A DNA stretch of 64,000 nt from Erythrobacter sp. (GCA_025698865.1 JAILWQ010000002.1:270385-334384); one strand, 5' to 3'. Positions 1 through 8,963 are shown, counted from the first letter of the stretch. Made by a program: numbers and translations. Notes: generated from the letters alone by a model not told the origin.

Positions 1-155
1 GGCGCATCCGGCGGACCGTCCGGCCCGCGCCCCTGCCGCCAGGGGACAGCGCCTGCCCGTCCAGATGACGAAAACCGCGCCACTTCGCAAGCGCGATGTG
101 GCGACCGGCATGACCGGCCGCCACAGCTATGCCCTAAAGGTTGGCAAGTCCCGCG

Positions 156-851
156 TCAGGCGTCCTTCAGTTCGGACGCGAAGACCGCGGGCTCGATATC
201 CTCGGTCGGAGTTTCCGAAATGATCTTGGGCGGCATCGGAAGGTCCGGCGTCGGATTGCCGGGCTCGAGCTCGAAGAGCTGGGCGAGCCGGCCGTTGCGC
301 ACGTCGTAGATCCAGCCATGGAGGGTCAGGTCCTGCCCGCGCCCGACCGCTGCGCGCACCACGTCGAGCTCCGACAGGCGCAGGAGCTGTTCCCGCACGT
401 TCAGCTCGGCCAGCCGGTTCTGCCGCGACAGCGGATCCTCGACCGCGTCCAGTTCGGTGCGATAGGTCTCGTAGACCTCGCGCACCGAGCGCAGCCAGGA
501 CTTCATGTGTCCCGTCGCATCGTTGCGCATCGCCGCGCCGATCCCGCTGCAACCGTAATGGCCGCAGACGATGATATGCTCGATCCGGAAATCCTCCACC
601 GCGTGCTGGAGGTCGGCCAGGAGATTGTCGTCCTCCTGATAGACCAGGTTGGCCAGATTGCGGTGGATGAACAGTTCGCCGGGCCGGGTCTGGGTGATGT
701 GGTGCGGAACGACACGGCTGTCGGAGCCGCCGATCCACATGATCTCCGGGTTCTGGCCAACGGTCTGCTGCGCGAAATAGTCCTTCTTGCGTTCGCGCAT
801 CTCGGCCGACCAGGCCTTGTTCGAAAGCATCAGTTCGCGGATGGTCTTCAT
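156..851 (-). CDS. Beta-carbonic anhydrase-like protein lacking the first zinc cysteine
   Basis: 231 aa, usual length for a beta-carbonic anhydrase (reversible hydration of CO2 to bicarbonate, cytosolic). The fold signatures are clear: D44-S-R46, and C96-G-H98-Y-G-C101. In E. coli Can the zinc ligands are Cys42, Asp44, His98 and Cys101, and the numbering here is identical, but residue 42 is Gly (GGC codon) instead of Cys, giving GGSDSR where CSDSR is expected. The Asp-Arg dyad is kept. The start codon overlaps the stop of the upstream SulP gene (ATGA), so the two are translationally coupled, suggesting it serves the transporter. It may be a low-activity, regulatory or structural partner rather than a normal enzyme. 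Family assignment is firm; activity is uncertain. Confidence 0.9.
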   Translation of the reverse strand: MKTIRELMLSNKAWSAEMRERKKDYFAQQTVGQNPEIMWIGGSDSRVVPHHITQTRPGELFIHRNLANLVYQEDDNLLADLQHAVEDFRIEHIIVCGHYGCSGIGAAMRNDATGHMKSWLRSVREVYETYRTELDAVEDPLSRQNRLAELNVREQLLRLSELDVVRAAVGRGQDLTLHGWIYDVRNGRLAQLFELEPGNPTPDLPMPPKIISETPTEDIEPAVFASELKDA

Positions 852-2428
852 GTGTAGACTACCTTCTTCGAGGGTGCTTCGAGCGGGATGTCCTCGAGAT
901 GGTCGACATCGCCGCGAATGGTCACCGCCACGTCACGGAAGCGCGCATTGCGGGCAAAGCTGTTGATGATGTCGATATTGTCGGGGTCGATGAATTCGGC
1001 CCGCTCCAGATCGATCACCACGCTTGCGCCCTCGGGCACCTTGTTGAGCGAGTTCTGCAGCTCGTACTTGTGAATGAAGTAGAGGTTGCGCCGGGCGCTC
1101 ACCATCCAGAAATCGCCATCATTCGCGACGCTGATCGAGGTGCGGAAATTGCGCGCCACGACGAAGACGAAGCCGATGACCAGACCGATGATGATGCCGC
1201 GCAGGAGGTCGGTGAACAGGATGGCGGCGATCGTCGCGATGAATGGGACGAACTGGTGCCAGCCCTGCGCCCAGCGACGCTTGTACAGCTCGGGCGTGTT
1301 CAGCTTGTAGCCGACCTGGATCAGGATCGCGGCAAGCGCGGCGAGCGGGATCAGGTTGAGCACGAACGGGATCAGCAGCACGCTCAGCAGCAGCCAGAAA
1401 CCGTGCAGGATGGCCGAGGTCTTGGTCTCGGCACCCGCGGCGACATTGGCGGAGGAACGCACGATGACCGAGGTCAGCGGCAGGCCGCCGATCAGGCCCG
1501 ACAGGAAGTTGCCGCCGCCCTGGGCGAGGAGCTCGTGGTTCTTGTCGGTCGTGCGGCGCTGGGGGTCGATCTCGTCCACCGCCTTGACGCAGAGCAGCGA
1601 TTCGAGGCTGGCGACGATGGCGAGCGTGAACGCCACGATCCACACGTCGGGCATGCCGATGGCCGAGAAATCCGGCGTGCGGAACTGGCCGACGAACTCG
1701 CCGATCGAGCCCGAGACCGGCACCTGCACCAGATGGCTCGGCTCGATCACCAGACCGGGCGCGAAAATCTTGAACGCCTCGTTGGCGATAACGCCGAACA
1801 GCACGACCACGAGCGGGCCGGGCAGCAGCTTCAGCGGACCGTTCTTGGGCCGCTTCGCATCCCACCAGAACAGGAAGACGATCGAAACGAAGGCGACCAG
1901 CATCGGTCCGGGCAGGAAGAAGTCCCACACGGAGTAGAACAGCGCCGACAGCGTGTTGAGCCCGTCGGGCTGGAGGAAGCTGAGGCTGCCTTCGAAATCG
2001 CCGTCATAGCCGAGCGCGTGGGGGATCTGCTTGAGGATCAGGATGAGGCCGATCGCCGCCAGCATCCCGGTGATGACCGAGCTGGGGACGAATTCGGACA
2101 GCGTGCCCGACCGCGTGAAATAGAGGCCGACCTGTAGAATGCCCGACAGCGCCACGGCGAGCAGGAAGACTTCCCAGCTCGGCAGCACTTCCAGCGCGTC
2201 GAGGACGATGACGGTAAGGCCGGCGGCAGGGCCGCTGACCGACAGTTGCGATTTCGACAGGGCGCCGACGACGATACCGCCGACGATGCCGGCGATCAGT
2301 CCCGAGAACAGCGGCGCGCCCGAAGCGAGCGCGATACCCAGACACAAGGGCAGGGCGACCAGCGCCACCACGATCGATGCGGGGATATCCTTGCCCAGGG
2401 ATGAGAAGAAGGACGGTTTATCGGCCAC
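848..2428 (-). CDS. SulP family anion (probable bicarbonate) transporter with STAS domain
   Basis: 526 aa. The N-terminal ~400 residues are a multi-helix SulP membrane domain, starting with the typical D-I-P-A-S entry and a GPAAGLTVI segment in an early helix; the C-terminal ~100 residues form a STAS domain (VVIDLERAEFID near residue 470). SulP proteins exchange or symport sulfate, bicarbonate or other anions across the inner membrane. Position between two carbonic anhydrase genes argues for bicarbonate (BicA-like role); this is inference. A GTG start is chosen because AAGGAG lies 5-6 bases upstream. It overlaps the downstream carbonic anhydrase gene by 4 bases. Confidence 0.88.
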   Translation of the reverse strand: MADKPSFFSSLGKDIPASIVVALVALPLCLGIALASGAPLFSGLIAGIVGGIVVGALSKSQLSVSGPAAGLTVIVLDALEVLPSWEVFLLAVALSGILQVGLYFTRSGTLSEFVPSSVITGMLAAIGLILILKQIPHALGYDGDFEGSLSFLQPDGLNTLSALFYSVWDFFLPGPMLVAFVSIVFLFWWDAKRPKNGPLKLLPGPLVVVLFGVIANEAFKIFAPGLVIEPSHLVQVPVSGSIGEFVGQFRTPDFSAIGMPDVWIVAFTLAIVASLESLLCVKAVDEIDPQRRTTDKNHELLAQGGGNFLSGLIGGLPLTSVIVRSSANVAAGAETKTSAILHGFWLLLSVLLIPFVLNLIPLAALAAILIQVGYKLNTPELYKRRWAQGWHQFVPFIATIAAILFTDLLRGIIIGLVIGFVFVVARNFRTSISVANDGDFWMVSARRNLYFIHKYELQNSLNKVPEGASVVIDLERAEFIDPDNIDIINSFARNARFRDVAVTIRGDVDHLEDIPLEAPSKKVVYT

Positions 2429-2474
2429 GACGGCTCCTTGGCTTGGAAGGCTTGTTCAGCGGGTCGAAGAAATG

Positions 2475-2522
2475 AAAAAGGGGCCGGCGCGCGCGAACTC
2501 CTGCGAACGGCGCACCGGCCCG
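2475..2522 (-). terminator. Intrinsic terminator/attenuator between carbonic anhydrase and sulP
   Basis: On the minus strand a 12-bp stem (11 of 12 paired; 2510-2521 with 2481-2492) is followed by CTTTTTC. It sits after the second carbonic anhydrase gene and before sulP, so it may set the ratio of the two transcripts. Confidence 0.65.
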
Positions 2523-2541
2523 GGGAAGAGGCCCTTGAGGG

Positions 2542-3222
2542 CTAGGCCGCTTCCCGCCTCTGCTGCGCGCGGCCGCCGAGATCGGCGACCGGCACGGCAT
2601 TGGTGTCCATCAGGCGAAACTCGCCGGTCTCGCCGTCGAGCGCGCGGATCGCGCCTTCGGCGATGTCGAAGACCCAGCCGTGAAGGCGAAGCTCGCCCTT
2701 CGCCAGCGCGGTGGCGACGCAGGGGTGGCTGCGCAGATGGGTGAGCTGGAGGACGACGTTCTCCTCGACCAGGCGGTCGATCTTCTCGCCTTCCCCGGCA
2801 GAGCCGCAGCACGCCTCGACCACAGAATGGGCAGCAGTCGAATGGCCGATCCATTCCTTGACCGCCGGCATCCCGTCGAGCGCGCCTTCGGGCGCGTAAT
2901 GCGCTTTCATCGCGCCGCAATCGGCATGGCCGCAAACGACGATGTCGGTGACGCCGAGACCGACCACCGCATATTCGATGGTCGAGGTCACGCCGCCGTT
3001 CACCCGCTGCCACGGCGGGACGATGTTGCCCGCATTGCGGATGACGAAGAGCTCGCCCGGCTGCGACTGGGTGATGAGTTCGGGGACGACCCGGCTGTCC
3101 GAGCAGCTGATCATCAGCGTGGTCGGGCTCTGGCCTTCGCGGCCGAGCGTTTCGAGGCGTTGTTTCTGTTCGGGATATACGTCGTCGCGGAAACGCGTGA
3201 CGCCTTTCATCAGCTGTTCCAT
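2542..3222 (-). CDS. Beta-carbonic anhydrase (canonical)
   Basis: 226 aa cytosolic zinc enzyme interconverting CO2 and bicarbonate. All four ligands are visible: C40-S-D42-S-R44 and H99-x-x-C102, with the GGVxSTIEYAV segment typical of the clade. The start has AGGAG seven bases upstream. It is the first gene of the minus-strand cluster (this gene, sulP, then the Gly42 homologue), separated from sulP by a terminator-like hairpin. Together they would import bicarbonate and equilibrate it with CO2. The intact active site contrasts with its neighbour at 156-851. Confidence 0.93.
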   Translation of the reverse strand: MEQLMKGVTRFRDDVYPEQKQRLETLGREGQSPTTLMISCSDSRVVPELITQSQPGELFVIRNAGNIVPPWQRVNGGVTSTIEYAVVGLGVTDIVVCGHADCGAMKAHYAPEGALDGMPAVKEWIGHSTAAHSVVEACCGSAGEGEKIDRLVEENVVLQLTHLRSHPCVATALAKGELRLHGWVFDIAEGAIRALDGETGEFRLMDTNAVPVADLGGRAQQRREAA

Positions 3223-3323
3223 TGCTGGCTCCTGCTTGGGTTGGTTGAACCTTTGTCGCAGTGCTCAATAAGCCCGTCGTATTTCCAGCCAGCGCCCCGA
3301 TTGTATCAAAGTGTTTCCGGCCG

Positions 3324-4664
3324 TCACTTTTTTGCGAGCAGCAGCTCGGCGCAGAGCCCGCCCCCCTCGCGGTTGGCCAGCCGCAGGCGTCCGCCGTGGG
3401 CAAGCGCGACATTGTGCGCGATGCTGAGGCCGAGACCCATGCCGGGATGATTGTCCGAGCGCGAAGCATCGAGCCGCTCGAAGGGCCGCATCACCCGGTC
3501 GAGCTGTTCGGGCGGAACGCCAGGCCCGCGATCCTCGACCTTCACGCTGAAGCAATCGCCGCGCTCGCCGCCGTGGGCGGACAGGGTGAGGACCGCCGCC
3601 CCGCCATATTTGACCGCATTGTCGACGAGGTTCTCGATCGCCCGCGCCAGATGATCGTGCACTCCCTCGATCACCAGCCGGTCCGGCCCGTCATAGGTCA
3701 CCTCTCCACCGAGATCGCTCGCCGCCTCGGCGATGGTCTGGCACAGGCTCGACAGATCGGTCGGGGCGCGGGTTTCGCGATTTTCGCCAGTCTCGAAGAA
3801 ATCGAGCAGTTCCTGCAGCATCCTCGTCATTTGACCGATGTCGGCCAGCGCGGCGTGGCGGTCGGCGCTGTCCTCGATCGCATCCACTCTCAGACGCAGG
3901 CGTGAAAGCGGCGTGCGCAGATCATGGCCGACCGCGAGCAGCGCCTGCGTGCGCTGGTCGATCACGCCCTCGAGCCGCTCCTGCATCGCGTTCAGCGCGC
4001 GCGACACCTCGCGCATCTCCTGCGGTCCCGCTGTCTCGTCGAAAGGGATGCGATCGGCCGTGCCGATGAGCTGGGCATTGTCCGACAGGCGCCGCAGCGG
4101 CATGCTCATCGTGCGCACCAGCAGGGCGGCCGATCCAAGCACGAACAGCGCGATCAGCCCGACGCGGATCGAGGTTTCGAGAAGCAGCCGCCAGTTCACC
4201 ACCGTCTCGCGCGTGGCGAAGCCGATCCAGAGGTTCTCCTCGATCCGGATCGCGCCTGCCAGCCGCCGGTTGGGTGTCAGGGCGGAGCCGGGCGCCAGCG
4301 ACAGCCGGATCGGGTGTCCGGCGAGCGAGGGCTCGAATTCGAAGATGGCGGTGGCGATCAGCGCAGCTTCGGGATCGATCCCCGGCGGAATGGCGGGCGT
4401 GCCCTCGATCAGCGAGAGGCGGGTGTGGATCGTCGAGAGGCTCTCGAGCAATCGCTCCCTGTCTGGCCTGTCGGCGGTGCGGATGATCCGTTCGGCGATC
4501 AGCAATTGCTCGGCGATCCGCTTGCCCTGATCGGCCCGCTGGATATGCGTCTCACCCGTGCGGATCAGCATGCTTCCCGCAACGAACTGCACCAGCACGG
4601 CCAGCACCAGCACCAGGATCACCTGTCCGGTGAACCCCCGCGGCCAGAGGCTGCGCCGCGACAT
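3324..4664 (-). CDS. Sensor histidine kinase (two TM, HAMP)
   Basis: 446 aa inner-membrane kinase. TM1 about residues 13-34, a periplasmic region of ~120 residues, TM2 about 166-185, then HAMP (~188-240). The H-box is GHDLRTP with phospho-acceptor His247; N-box near Asn345, G1 DRGPGV (378-383), G2 GMGLGL (408-413). The start overlaps the stop of the upstream response regulator, so the two form an operon. This EnvZ-like layout usually senses envelope or metal signals; the stimulus cannot be told from sequence. Confidence 0.9.
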   Translation of the reverse strand: MSRRSLWPRGFTGQVILVLVLAVLVQFVAGSMLIRTGETHIQRADQGKRIAEQLLIAERIIRTADRPDRERLLESLSTIHTRLSLIEGTPAIPPGIDPEAALIATAIFEFEPSLAGHPIRLSLAPGSALTPNRRLAGAIRIEENLWIGFATRETVVNWRLLLETSIRVGLIALFVLGSAALLVRTMSMPLRRLSDNAQLIGTADRIPFDETAGPQEMREVSRALNAMQERLEGVIDQRTQALLAVGHDLRTPLSRLRLRVDAIEDSADRHAALADIGQMTRMLQELLDFFETGENRETRAPTDLSSLCQTIAEAASDLGGEVTYDGPDRLVIEGVHDHLARAIENLVDNAVKYGGAAVLTLSAHGGERGDCFSVKVEDRGPGVPPEQLDRVMRPFERLDASRSDNHPGMGLGLSIAHNVALAHGGRLRLANREGGGLCAELLLAKK

Positions 4665-5389
4665 CAGGCCTCTACGTTCGCAGTAAAGACATAGCCGACG
4701 CCGCGCACCGTGCGGATGAGGTCGCGTCCGCCGTCGATCGAGCCGAGCTTGCGGCGCAACCGGCTGACAAGCACGTCCACGCTACGGTCCCCGCTATCGC
4801 GCCCGGGCAGGCGGTTGCGCGAATGTTCGAGCAGCGTGTCGCGGCCGATCACCCTTTGCGGCATTTCGAGGAACACATCCAGAAGGTCGAACTCGGCCTC
4901 GGAGATCGAGACGCGCGAACCCTCGGGCGCGAAGAGTTCGCGTCGGCGCCGGTCCATCTGCCAGCCGTCGAAGCGCACGGTCGAGGCGTAATCGCCGCCA
5001 TCGGTTCCGCCGACATCCTCGGACCGGCGCAGCACCGAGCGGATCCGCGCGACCAGCTCGCCGGGATCGACCGGCTTCACCAGATAATCGTCCGCCCCCA
5101 GCTCCAGCCCGACGATGCGGTCCGTATGGCTCGAACGGGCGCTGATGAAGATGACCGGCACGTTGCTGCGTTGGCGCAGCCAGCGGCACAGGTCGAGCCC
5201 GCTGGTCGCGGGCAGCATCACGTCCAGCACGATCAGATCGAACCGCTCGGCCGAGGCGCGGAATTCGGCGGCAGTCGCGTAGCCGCGCACCGGAAAGCCG
5301 CTCTGGCGCAGATGCCGCGTCAGCAGAGTCCGCAAGGGCCCGTCGTCCTCGACGAGGGCAATGTGATGGGTGCGTTCGCTGATCTGCAT
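4664..5389 (-). CDS. OmpR-family response regulator
   Basis: 241 aa from the chosen ATG. Receiver domain: acidic pocket E14-D15-D16, phospho-acceptor D56 (DLIVLDVMLP) and K105 (DYLVKP). The C-terminal ~100 residues are a winged-helix DNA-binding domain ending in the TVRGVGYVF motif of the OmpR/PhoB family. A longer reading frame opens upstream to 5473, but those 28 residues are basic low-complexity sequence and precede the receiver fold, so the internal ATG is preferred. Paired with the overlapping kinase gene; the targets are not evident. A divergent lipoprotein gene starts about 180 bp away and could be one. Confidence 0.9.
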   Translation of the reverse strand: MQISERTHHIALVEDDGPLRTLLTRHLRQSGFPVRGYATAAEFRASAERFDLIVLDVMLPATSGLDLCRWLRQRSNVPVIFISARSSHTDRIVGLELGADDYLVKPVDPGELVARIRSVLRRSEDVGGTDGGDYASTVRFDGWQMDRRRRELFAPEGSRVSISEAEFDLLDVFLEMPQRVIGRDTLLEHSRNRLPGRDSGDRSVDVLVSRLRRKLGSIDGGRDLIRTVRGVGYVFTANVEA

Positions 5390-5571
5390 TGCGTATTCCG
5401 AACCGACGGGCTGGCCTGGCGGCCGGAGCTTCGCACGACGCTTAGCCGGTCCGCGAGCCGGCCTCCAGAGCAAGCGAAGAGCTTACCGCCCGGCATCGAT
5501 CGAATTCCCGTGACCGGACGATGCGCCGACTCTATTCTCTTTCGGTGATCTTGCAGGGGGAGGGTCGATAT

Positions 5572-7032
5572 TTGCGCGTCTTGAACTGGATCATTCCCGC
5601 GTCGCTGTTGCTGTCGGGCTGCTCCGACGGCGTGTCCGACGAAGCCCCTCCCCGCGTCACCACGCCGATCACCATCGAGGCGGTGCCCTCCCATATCGCG
5701 GTGCCGGTAACGGCGCGACTGGACACGCTCGCCGACGCGCTCGACCGCGCGATACCCGAGCAGCTCTGGTCGATCGACAAGCCCGGTCAGACCTGCGCCG
5801 CGCCCAAACAGGTCGATCTCGGCATCGCCAAGGTCAAGACGCCGCGGATCAAGTGCCGGATCGTCGGCACCGTGACGCGGGGCGCGCTGCGCCTGTCCGG
5901 TTCGGGGCAGGACATCGTGGTCGGCATCCCCCTCCATGCGGTGATCCGGGCCGAGGATATCGGCGGCGTGATCGCGCGCGAGACCGCGACCGCCGATGCA
6001 ATGGCCCGTGCGGTGATCCGGCTCGATCTGCGAAAGGACTGGACCCCGCAGGGCAAGGTCGACCTGCGCTACGACTGGACCGACGCGCCGCATGTCGAGT
6101 TTCTCGGCCAGCGGATCGAGTTCGCCGATCAGGCCGACGCGAAGCTCGCGCCCGTCATCGCCCGGCTCGAGCGCGACCTGCCAGCCGAACTGCGCAAGCT
6201 CGGCATCCGGCAGGAGATCGAGAAAGGCTGGCGTTCGGCCTTCACCGTGCTCTCGCTCAATCGCGAGAATCCCCCGGTGTGGATGCGCGTGCGGCCGCGG
6301 AGCCTCGAATATGGCGGTTACGAGATCGAGGGACGTACCCTCCGGCTCAGGCTGGGGATGCAGGCGACGACCGAGAGTTTCGTGGGCAACCGGCCGGCCG
6401 CGCCGAAGCCCGCTGCCCTGCCGGCGATGACGCGGGCCAGCGGGCCGACCGGCCGGGTCGCCTTCGCAATTCCCGTCATCGCCGACTACCGGCAGCTGGA
6501 ACCGGTGCTGATGAGAGCCCTCGTGAAACGCTCCGCCCGGCCCTTTGACATTCCGGGCATCGGCGATGTGCGGGCATCGTTCAACGACGTGACCATCTAC
6601 GGCACGACGGACGAGCGGATCGCGGTGGGGATCGAATTCACGGCCCGTCAGGTCGGTCCGAACGAGACGCCGACCAGCGGGACAGTCTGGCTGACGGGCA
6701 AGCCGGTAACCGCGCCGGATTCGCGCGAGGTGAGCATCGCCGACCTCGCCGTGAGCGGCACCACCGACATGACCGGCGGTGACCTGATCCTCGATCTCGC
6801 CAATGCACCGGGCGTCACCCAGTTCATCGCCGCGTCGCTCGCGCAGAATTTCCAGAAGGATTTCGCCGAGCTCTTGGCCAAGGTGCGCAAGGCAGTCGCG
6901 ACCACGCGGCAGGGCGATTTCGCGATCAGCGCCGATATCGACCGGGTGCGCACCGGCCGGATCGTTGCAACCGGCCAGGGCCTGTTCTTGCCGACCCGGA
7001 TCGAGGGAACCGCGCGCGTATCGCTGCAATGA
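5572..7032 (+). CDS. DUF4403 family lipoprotein
   Basis: 486 aa from a TTG start with GGGGGAGGG ending seven bases upstream; an in-frame ATG at 5521 has no ribosome-binding site and would add 17 residues before the signal peptide. From the TTG start, a short hydrophobic signal ends in LLLSGC with lipobox Cys17, predicting an exported lipoprotein. The rest matches the DUF4403 pattern (repeated beta-rich modules, including DWTPQGKVDLRYDW and VEFLGQRIEF). The function of this family is unknown to me. Transcribed divergently from the two-component operon, so coregulation is possible. Confidence 0.78.
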   Translation: MRVLNWIIPASLLLSGCSDGVSDEAPPRVTTPITIEAVPSHIAVPVTARLDTLADALDRAIPEQLWSIDKPGQTCAAPKQVDLGIAKVKTPRIKCRIVGTVTRGALRLSGSGQDIVVGIPLHAVIRAEDIGGVIARETATADAMARAVIRLDLRKDWTPQGKVDLRYDWTDAPHVEFLGQRIEFADQADAKLAPVIARLERDLPAELRKLGIRQEIEKGWRSAFTVLSLNRENPPVWMRVRPRSLEYGGYEIEGRTLRLRLGMQATTESFVGNRPAAPKPAALPAMTRASGPTGRVAFAIPVIADYRQLEPVLMRALVKRSARPFDIPGIGDVRASFNDVTIYGTTDERIAVGIEFTARQVGPNETPTSGTVWLTGKPVTAPDSREVSIADLAVSGTTDMTGGDLILDLANAPGVTQFIAASLAQNFQKDFAELLAKVRKAVATTRQGDFAISADIDRVRTGRIVATGQGLFLPTRIEGTARVSLQ

Positions 7033-7071
7033 TGCACGCCGGATGCCGCCGGTCCTGCTCGGCCGGTCAGG

Positions 7072-7644
7072 TCATTCCGACAGCGGCTGCAGTGCGAGGC
7101 GATCGATAAGCCGCGCGACATCCACGTCCGGCATCGCCAGATCGTTAGACACCCACCACGCGACGATGTTGGAAATCGTGTCCACGGAGTGGGTAATTGC
7201 GAGGTCTCGCGCGATCCCCGCATCGAAATCGACCGGCAGATTCTCCGTAATGCGCGCGGCCCGCCCGGCGATCTCGCGCCGCACGGTCGCCCCTCCGCCG
7301 ACGAGGAGCGCATGGACGGTGCGATGCTCGGCACGCACGAAACCGGTGAGCTCGTCCAGAATCAGGGAGCGATCCTGCGCGATGACCGCTGGCATGATCC
7401 CGTCCACGAACCGGGCGAGCAGTTGCTCGGCCACATCCAGCAAGAGCGCATCGATCGCGGAATAATGGCGGAAAAAGGTCGCGTAGCCGATCCCGGCTTC
7501 CGCCACGATCATCTGCACCGTGATGCCGGCCAGCTCCTGTCGAGCCAGCAGCGCCACGAGCGCCGCGCGCAACTTGTCGCGCGTGCGGATTTGCCGTGCA
7601 TCGAGAAAGACCTCTGCCTCCGCCGTTAATTTATGAGCCATCAT
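7072..7644 (-). CDS. TetR family transcriptional regulator
   Basis: 190 aa. The N-terminal helix-turn-helix is visible at about residues 20-65 (LRAALVALLARQELAGITVQ followed by GIGYATFFRHY), the C-terminal part is the variable ligand-binding helical domain. Two adjacent Met codons could start it. It is divergent from the P450 gene, and a 21-bp palindrome covers its start codon, so it probably represses itself and the P450 gene until a small-molecule inducer binds. The ligand is unknown. Confidence 0.85.
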   Translation of the reverse strand: MMAHKLTAEAEVFLDARQIRTRDKLRAALVALLARQELAGITVQMIVAEAGIGYATFFRHYSAIDALLLDVAEQLLARFVDGIMPAVIAQDRSLILDELTGFVRAEHRTVHALLVGGGATVRREIAGRAARITENLPVDFDAGIARDLAITHSVDTISNIVAWWVSNDLAMPDVDVARLIDRLALQPLSE

Positions 7645-7652
7645 GGCTCATA
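7632..7652. promoter_or_regulatory. Palindromic operator between tetR and P450
   Basis: Ten-base arms TATGAGCCAT and its complement flank a single central base (7642). The site covers the start codons of the TetR gene and abuts a TATAAT box at 7651-7656 facing the P450 gene. Size and position are typical of a TetR operator. Confidence 0.7.
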
Positions 7653-7679
7653 TAATAGCGGAACGGTAGGAGATTGACC

Positions 7680-8834
7680 ATGCAAACCTTGGTTGAAGAC
7701 ATTCTGGACGACGAAGCAGGCTCTTGCACCGACGATCGCCGCAGCGAGGCCCCCGCCGCTTCTCCCTGCGAACACGCGGTTGGTGACTACGGCGATGCCC
7801 GGGCGATCCTGCGTGACGACACGATGCGCCAGGCCGGCTTCCGCGCCGACATGATCGAGCGTTTCGGCGACGCCCGCTTCGCGCCGATCCTGTTCCAGCA
7901 TGGCGAGAGGCACCGCCGGCAACGCGCCGCGACCGCCAGATTCTTCGCCCCGCGCGTGATCTCGAACCGCTACCGCGCCAGCATCGAGCAGGAAGCGGAC
8001 TTGCTGATCGCCGAATTGCGAAACGATGGCGGGGGACGGCTCGACCAAATGTCCATGCGCCTCGCGGTATCGATCGCGGCGGAGATCGTCGGGCTGACCA
8101 AAACCGATTCGCAGGCAATGGCCGCGCGGCTCGACCGTTTCTTCGCCACCGACGTGACGAGCCCAGCCAACGCTGCGGTCGATCTCTTCCGCTTCGTTCA
8201 GGGGCAGGCGCGGCTGCTGCGCTTCTTCGTCGCGGATGTCCGGCCCGCGATCCGGGCGCGGCGCAAGGTCCGGCAGGAAGATGTGATCTCGCATCTGCTC
8301 GACGAAGGATATTCCGACCGCGCGATCCTCACCGAGTGCCTCACCTATGCCGCCGCCGGCATGGTCACCACGCGCGAATTCATCACCATGGCGGCGTGGC
8401 ATCTCCTCGACCGCCCGGCGCTCGCCGATCGCTTCCGCGACGCAGACGAGCCGGAACGGATTGCCATTCTTGAGGAAATCCTGCGGCTCGAACCGGTCGT
8501 CGGGACGCTGAGGCGCCGCAGCGAGAACGACAGCGCGACAGTCGCGATCGATATTCGCGCCGCAAACGGAGACAGCGCGGCAATGGGCCAGTGCCCGCAT
8601 CGCCTCGACCCCGACCGGACGCGGGCCGAACGCGTCGGCGGACCGGGCCTCGCATTCGGCGACGGACCGCACCGCTGCCCCGGCGCCAGCGTCGCGATGC
8701 TGGAAGCGGCGATCTTTCTCGATCGCCTGCTGGCTGTACCGGGAATCGCGCTGGAGAAGGCGCCGACGATGACGTGGAACCCGCTCGTCTCGGGTTACGA
8801 ACTCCGGGGCTGCGTTGTGCGGGCCTCGGCCTGA
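7680..8834 (+). CDS. Cytochrome P450
   Basis: 384 aa from ATG 7680 (AGGAG at 7668-7672; a TTG at 7674 is too close to it). Heme-binding loop FGDGPHRCPG with Cys333 as thiolate ligand, ExxR as E266-I-L-R269, and an I-helix segment around 222-233 (YAAAGMVTTREF). It is a soluble bacterial monooxygenase. Somewhat short at the N-terminus compared with the usual ~400 aa. No ferredoxin or reductase gene is adjacent. Probably controlled by the divergent TetR protein. It is the last chromosomal gene before the integrated element. Confidence 0.88.
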   Translation: MQTLVEDILDDEAGSCTDDRRSEAPAASPCEHAVGDYGDARAILRDDTMRQAGFRADMIERFGDARFAPILFQHGERHRRQRAATARFFAPRVISNRYRASIEQEADLLIAELRNDGGGRLDQMSMRLAVSIAAEIVGLTKTDSQAMAARLDRFFATDVTSPANAAVDLFRFVQGQARLLRFFVADVRPAIRARRKVRQEDVISHLLDEGYSDRAILTECLTYAAAGMVTTREFITMAAWHLLDRPALADRFRDADEPERIAILEEILRLEPVVGTLRRRSENDSATVAIDIRAANGDSAAMGQCPHRLDPDRTRAERVGGPGLAFGDGPHRCPGASVAMLEAAIFLDRLLAVPGIALEKAPTMTWNPLVSGYELRGCVVRASA

Positions 8835-8918
8835 CGTCCGGACCCGGCAACAACCTCGCGAAAGAAAACTGACAGGTTTTCGAACAAGCGCGAGCTGGGT
8901 TCAAGACCGCCAAGAAAC

Positions 8919-8963
8919 TGGCGCACCCGACAGGATTCGAACCTGTGGCCTCTGCCTTCGGAG
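8919..8963 (-). other. attachment site: 3' fragment of tRNA-Arg(CCG)
   Basis: On the minus strand the sequence reads as the 3' half of a tRNA: anticodon loop CTCCGAA (8957-8963, anticodon CCG), stem GGCAG, variable loop, T-arm with TTCGAAT loop, acceptor strand, G and CCA (ends at 8919). The 5' partner of the anticodon stem is missing: the next bases on the minus strand are AATCC, not CTGCC, so this is not a complete tRNA. Such a fragment beside an integrase gene is the expected att scar of recombination in the anticodon loop. The complete tRNA should lie at the other end of the element, beyond the window. Confidence 0.8.

Noticed and set aside
899..2137. Long plus-strand open frame opposite sulP
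   Set aside because: Mirror of the SulP coding sequence; composition dominated by Asp, Glu, Gln and Arg as expected for an antisense frame in GC-rich DNA.
5320..7029. 569-codon minus-strand frame opposite the DUF4403 gene
   Set aside because: No family signature, low-complexity His/Arg/Gly-rich translation, and the opposite strand has lipobox, ribosome-binding site and family match.
8919..8963. Complete tRNA-Arg gene
   Set aside because: Acceptor 5' strand, D-arm and 5' half of the anticodon stem are missing, so it is only a fragment.
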